Source of the DNA: Spirochaetaceae bacterium
Lineage (GTDB): Bacteria; Spirochaetota; Spirochaetia; DSM-2461
DNA: 16,909 bases
Direction of reading: 5' to 3'
NCBI GenBank assembly: GCA_016342385.1
Contig: JAEINM010000034.1
Coordinates: 1 to 16,909, forward strand
Position numbers and translations under genes: made by a program. Under the pieces are notes generated by a model. The model saw nothing but the letters and a program-made list of their open reading frames with translations, was not told the origin of the DNA and did not search any database. Positions 13,465-16,909 of the stretch are shown here, piece after piece. The stretch's first letter is position 1; each line of letters begins with the position of its first letter.

Positions 13465-14481
13465 ATGCTAAAATACATATTAAAAAGACTGTCTCTTCTG
13501 ATTCCTACGCTATTTGGTGTCATAACACTTGTCTTTTTCATGATTGCTCTTGCACCGGGAGATCCAGCTAGAGTTATGCTGGGAGAGCGAGCAACAGCAG
13601 AACAAGTAGAATTGATAAGAAGGGAATTAGGTCTAGACAAACCTCTGATTGTACAATATGGACTCTATATGAAGAGAATAATAAAACTCGATCTGGGGAA
13701 ATCAATCAAATCAGGACAGAAAGTTTCTGAAGAAATTAGAGATCACTTCCCTGCAACCATAGAACTGGCTATCTGGGCTATGATTTTCTCCACTATAGTC
13801 GGCATTTTTATAGGGGTGCTCTCTGCTACTAAAAAAAATAGCTGGATAGATTTCGGATCAATGACCGGTGCACTTATGGGAGTTTCCATGCCTGTATTCT
13901 GGCTGGCCCTGGTATTAATCATGGTGTTTTCGGTGAATCTGGATATGTTCCCTACAGGGGGAAGGATGAATATTCGTTTTTATTTTACTCCTATTACAGG
14001 ATTCTATGTTTTTGACGGACTGTTAATCCTTATAAAAACCGGCGACCCCAAAATATTATTTTCCGCCCTTCATCATATGGTTTTACCAGCCATAGCTTTG
14101 GGAACTATACCTCTGGCCATTATTGCCAGAATCACTAGAAGTTCCATGCTGGAAGTACTCAATCAGGATTATATAAAAACGGCACGGAGTGCCGGTATTA
14201 AAGAGAGAATAGTTATCTACAGATATGCTCTAAAAAATGCCCTTCTACCCATTATAACGATAATAGGATTACAATTTGGGCTTCTTATGGCCGGAGCCAT
14301 ATTAACTGAAACAGTATTTGCCTGGCCGGGGCTGGGGAAATGGGTCTATCATGCCATTGAAGCAAGAGATTATCCGGCAGTACAAGGTGGTATTATTGTT
14401 ATTTCTATAACTTTTGTCCTTATAAATCTGGTAGTGGATATTCTCTATTCGGTAGTTAATCCCAAAATAAGACTTAGTTAG
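13465..14481 (+). CDS. dppB: Peptide ABC transporter permease, DppB-like
   Basis: First permease of the peptide importer, 338 residues, normal for the DppB/OppB family. The N-terminus MLKYILKRLSLLIPTLFGV is the standard anchor helix. It is followed by the conserved periplasmic segment (APGDPARVMLGERAT; ELGLDKPLIVQYGLY; DLGKSIKSGQKV) and five further helices. The ATPase-contact loop lies near residues 230-255 (DYIKTARSAGIKERIV then YALKNALLP), and the end motif ETVFAWPGLGKWVYHAI is present. GGAA lies about seven bases before the ATG at 13465. It is the first gene after the attenuator. The symbol follows the DppA-like binding protein; the substrate range is not proven. Confidence 0.93.
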   Translation: MLKYILKRLSLLIPTLFGVITLVFFMIALAPGDPARVMLGERATAEQVELIRRELGLDKPLIVQYGLYMKRIIKLDLGKSIKSGQKVSEEIRDHFPATIELAIWAMIFSTIVGIFIGVLSATKKNSWIDFGSMTGALMGVSMPVFWLALVLIMVFSVNLDMFPTGGRMNIRFYFTPITGFYVFDGLLILIKTGDPKILFSALHHMVLPAIALGTIPLAIIARITRSSMLEVLNQDYIKTARSAGIKERIVIYRYALKNALLPIITIIGLQFGLLMAGAILTETVFAWPGLGKWVYHAIEARDYPAVQGGIIVISITFVLINLVVDILYSVVNPKIRLS

Positions 14482-14493
14482 GCAGGAAAAATA

Positions 14494-15372
14494 ATGGATA
14501 TAACAATAACAACAAATAAATTAGAAAAGAACAGTCTGATGAAGGAAGCTTTATTCCAGCTAAAAGGAAATAAGCCTGCCATCATTGGTTTTTTAATAAT
14601 CGTCAGTTTTTTAATCATGGCTTTTTTTGCCCCGTTCCTGACTCCTTTTGAACCGGAGACTCAGGATATTTCCCTTAGGAAAATGGGCCCTTTTATCAGC
14701 AATCATATACTGGGTACAGACGATTTCGGTCGTGACCTCTTAACGAGGATAATATATGGATCGAGGATTTCACTAACAATCGGGACAATATCTGTGGGGA
14801 TTTCGCTCACTTTCGGGATTCTTATTGGCCTTGTAAGCGGGTATTATGGTGGATGGTTTGACAACATTGTACAAAGGTTTGTCGATATTATGCTGGCCTT
14901 CCCCTATATTCTACTGACCATTGTCATTGTAGCTCTACTGGGTCCTTCACTGACCAATGCCATGATTGCTATTGGAATCTCTCAGATTCCCAGCTATATA
15001 AGGGTAGTCAGAGCATCAGTTCTGGCTGAAAAAGAAAGCGATTATGTCACAGCTGAGCGATCTCTTGGAGCCTCCAATACAGAATTGATGTTTAAATCAA
15101 TTTTACCGAACTGTATTGCGCCGATTTTTGTTCAGGCAACACTGGGTGTAGGTAATGCTATCTTAAGTTCGGCCGCACTTTCATTCCTTGGACTGGGAGC
15201 ACAACCACCTACACCGGAATGGGGACTAATGATTGCCAGTTCGAGAGAATTTGTCACGTCAGCCTGGTGGATTGTTACTTTTCCAGGGGTAGCCGTATTC
15301 TTAACGGTACTGGGATTTAACCTTCTGGCAGATGGATTGAGAGACGTTTTAGACCCGAGGATGAGAAGCTGA
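14494..15372 (+). CDS. dppC: Peptide ABC transporter permease, DppC-like
   Basis: Second permease, 292 residues. It has the N-terminal OppC-type region with a first helix (IIGFLIIVSFLIMAFFAPFL), then the HILGTDDFGRDLLTRIIYGSRISL motif typical of DppC/OppC. The ATPase-contact loop is SDYVTAERSLGASNTELM followed by SILPNCIAPI, and the C-terminal motifs are AALSFLGLGAQPPTPEWGLM and NLLADGLRDVLDPRM. AGGA lies six bases before the ATG at 14494, 12 bases after the dppB stop. DppD starts one base after its stop, so the genes are closely coupled. Confidence 0.94.
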   Translation: MDITITTNKLEKNSLMKEALFQLKGNKPAIIGFLIIVSFLIMAFFAPFLTPFEPETQDISLRKMGPFISNHILGTDDFGRDLLTRIIYGSRISLTIGTISVGISLTFGILIGLVSGYYGGWFDNIVQRFVDIMLAFPYILLTIVIVALLGPSLTNAMIAIGISQIPSYIRVVRASVLAEKESDYVTAERSLGASNTELMFKSILPNCIAPIFVQATLGVGNAILSSAALSFLGLGAQPPTPEWGLMIASSREFVTSAWWIVTFPGVAVFLTVLGFNLLADGLRDVLDPRMRS

Positions 15373-15373
15373 T

Positions 15374-16381
15374 ATGAACGAAATACAAGAAAAAGAAATA
15401 CTTCTTTCCATGGAAGATATAAATGTCAGTTTTTACACACATCGCGGTGTAGTAAAGGCTGTTAGGCACTTGAACCTTAAAATTACCAAGGGAGATACTC
15501 TGGCTCTGGTCGGAGAATCAGGCTGTGGTAAATCAGTCACGGCTCATACTATAAATCAATTGATTCCCATGCCTCCGGGAGTCATAGAAAGCGGCAGAGT
15601 AATTTTCGAAGGGGAAGACCTTCTTCAAAAAAGTGATCGTGAAATTGCCGCCCTGAGAGGAGATCGGATTTCCATGATCTTTCAGGAACCCATGACATCG
15701 CTGAATCCGGTTTTTAAAGTCGGAGATCAAATAGCCGATGTGTTTATGGCCCATCACAAAATCAGGAAGAAAGAAGCTCTCGAAAGAACCATAGAACTTC
15801 TGAAACTGGTTAAGATTCCTGCACCGGAACAAAGAATCAAAGATTACCCCCACCAGCTGTCGGGTGGGATGAGACAACGAGCCATGATTGCTATGGCACT
15901 GGCTTCTCCCAATCCGGGATTACTTATAGCTGACGAACCGACAACAGCTCTGGATGTGACCATTCAGGCACAAATCCTCAGATTGATATCTGAACTGAAA
16001 AAAGATGTTAATATGTCTGTTCTGCTCATAACTCACGATATGGGTGTTGTGGCTGAAACTGCTGATAGAGTAATTGTGATGTATGCCGGAAGAAAAGTGG
16101 AAGAAGCTGACGTATTCTCATTGTTTGAAAATCCGAAACATCCCTACACTCTAGGTTTATTAAATTCTCTCCCTTCTAATGATAAATACAAAGAATCCAA
16201 CAGACTTGAAGCCATCAAAGGAACAATTCCCGACTTATTATCTATTGGAGAGGAATGTCCCTTTGAAAACCGCTGTTCCTTCAGCACTGAAATATGCAAA
16301 CAGACATTTCCCGACGAAATGAAAGTCGGAGACGACCATACAGTTTGGTGTCATCATGTAAAAAATCAGGAGCAGCCATAA
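15374..16381 (+). CDS. dppD: Peptide ABC transporter ATP-binding protein, DppD-like
   Basis: First ATPase subunit, 335 residues, on the cytoplasmic face. All nucleotide-binding motifs are present: Walker A GESGCGKS (47-54), Q-loop in MIFQEPMTSLNP, signature LSGGMRQR (from 162), Walker B LLIADEPTTALD (Asp187-Glu188) and the switch His221 (LLITHDMG). The C-terminal oligopeptide-transporter domain carries the cysteine cluster Cys295, Cys301, Cys308 and Cys326. In related DppD proteins this is linked to an iron-sulfur cluster. The ATG at 15374 is one base after the dppC stop. Confidence 0.95.
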   Translation: MNEIQEKEILLSMEDINVSFYTHRGVVKAVRHLNLKITKGDTLALVGESGCGKSVTAHTINQLIPMPPGVIESGRVIFEGEDLLQKSDREIAALRGDRISMIFQEPMTSLNPVFKVGDQIADVFMAHHKIRKKEALERTIELLKLVKIPAPEQRIKDYPHQLSGGMRQRAMIAMALASPNPGLLIADEPTTALDVTIQAQILRLISELKKDVNMSVLLITHDMGVVAETADRVIVMYAGRKVEEADVFSLFENPKHPYTLGLLNSLPSNDKYKESNRLEAIKGTIPDLLSIGEECPFENRCSFSTEICKQTFPDEMKVGDDHTVWCHHVKNQEQP

Positions 16382-16909
16382 ATGGATAAAACAATACTGG
16401 AAATAAAAAACTTAAAAACATTCTTTACAATAAAAAGTCATAAGATCGGAGGAGAACCTGCATGCTGCAAAGCAGTAAATGGTTTGACATTTGATGTTAA
16501 TCAAGGAGAGATTCTGGGAATTGTAGGAGAATCGGGATGTGGAAAATCGACTCTGGGTAAAACCATTATGAGATTAAATCACAAAACAGATGGTGAAGTT
16601 CTTTATCACGGTTCAGATATTTTTGCATTTGGGAAAAAAGAACAAAAAGATTTTCGAAAACAAATGCAGATGGTTTTTCAGGACCCTTTCTCCTCATTAA
16701 ATCCCCGGAAAAAAGTCGGCGATCTTCTCGCCCAGCCTCTAAAAATACACGGGATGAAAGATAAAAGTGAGATCGATGCCAAAATTGATCTGATAATGAA
16801 AGAAGTTGGAATTAATCCCATCTACAAAGGCAGATTTCCCCATCAGTTTTCCGGTGGACAGAGACAGAGAATAGGGATTGCCCGGGCATTGATGTTGAAT
16901 CCCGAATTT
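16382..16909 (+). CDS. dppF: Peptide ABC transporter ATP-binding protein, DppF-like (partial)
   Basis: Second ATPase subunit. The first 176 codons are visible; Walker B and the C-terminus lie beyond the window. It starts MDKTILEIKNLKTFFTI, at the base immediately after the dppD stop. The Walker A motif is GESGCGKST (49-57), the Q-loop region is MVFQDPFSSLNPRKKVGD, and the signature is FSGGQRQRIGIARAL (from 156), with Phe in place of the more usual Leu. The insert before Walker A (SHKIGGEPACCKAVNGL) is typical of DppF/OppF subunits. Confidence 0.94.
   Translation, partial: MDKTILEIKNLKTFFTIKSHKIGGEPACCKAVNGLTFDVNQGEILGIVGESGCGKSTLGKTIMRLNHKTDGEVLYHGSDIFAFGKKEQKDFRKQMQMVFQDPFSSLNPRKKVGDLLAQPLKIHGMKDKSEIDAKIDLIMKEVGINPIYKGRFPHQFSGGQRQRIGIARALMLNPEF

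Noticed and set aside
15533..15877. A 114-codon minus-strand frame inside dppD
   Set aside because: It mirrors conserved Walker A to signature coding sequence of dppD; no ribosome site or recognisable product.

Overview
The window is AT-rich, Gram-negative-type bacterial chromosome. Its style suggests a free-living spirochaete: a sugar-binding protein whose signal peptide ends in an SAN-type junction, two SBP-dependent ABC importers, and short spacing between small operons. This is my inference at phylum level only; no rRNA or marker gene is present. I see no phage, IS element, tRNA or CRISPR array.

Layout. (1) 1-3222, minus strand: a CUT1-type sugar importer operon (binding protein, MalF-like permease, MalG-like permease cut by the window edge). 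It has a good sigma70-type promoter whose start site lies inside a perfect 26-bp palindrome, and a terminator-like hairpin between the binding protein and the first permease. (2) 3367-5527, plus strand: an orphan membrane histidine kinase with a PAS domain, then a double-ACT GcvR-like protein. (3) 5538-9459, minus strand: a sensor kinase and NarL/LuxR-type response regulator whose reading frames overlap, then L-threonine 3-dehydrogenase (tdh), a 59-residue unknown small protein and a TauE/SafE-type (TSUP) membrane protein broken by a frameshift. (4) 9483-10865, plus strand, divergent from the kinase across only 23 bp: an ECF S-component-like membrane protein and a PhzF-family isomerase-like protein. 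(5) 10908-11483, minus strand: an HD-domain protein that has lost its HD-doublet aspartate. (6) 11769-16909, plus strand: a dipeptide/oligopeptide importer operon dppABCDF-like, with dppF cut by the window edge. An attenuator hairpin separates the binding-protein gene from the permeases.

How it fits together. The cell is equipped to import sugars and peptides. In both importer operons the binding-protein gene is followed by a hairpin plus U-tract, which would give more binding protein than membrane parts. The minus-strand run kinase-regulator-tdh may be one transcript, suggesting signal control of threonine catabolism to glycine; the nearby double-ACT protein belongs to a family that includes a glycine-cleavage regulator. 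Both convergent gene junctions (5527/5538 and 10865/10908) are occupied by related palindromes, one of them a 54-bp perfect palindrome that supplies the last codons of the phzF-like gene.

The points most worth following are the 54-bp palindrome and its relative, the 9-bp loss in the HD motif, the frameshifted transporter, the unannotated 59-residue gene, and the promoter/operator of the sugar operon. I did not find a clearly new multi-gene system.
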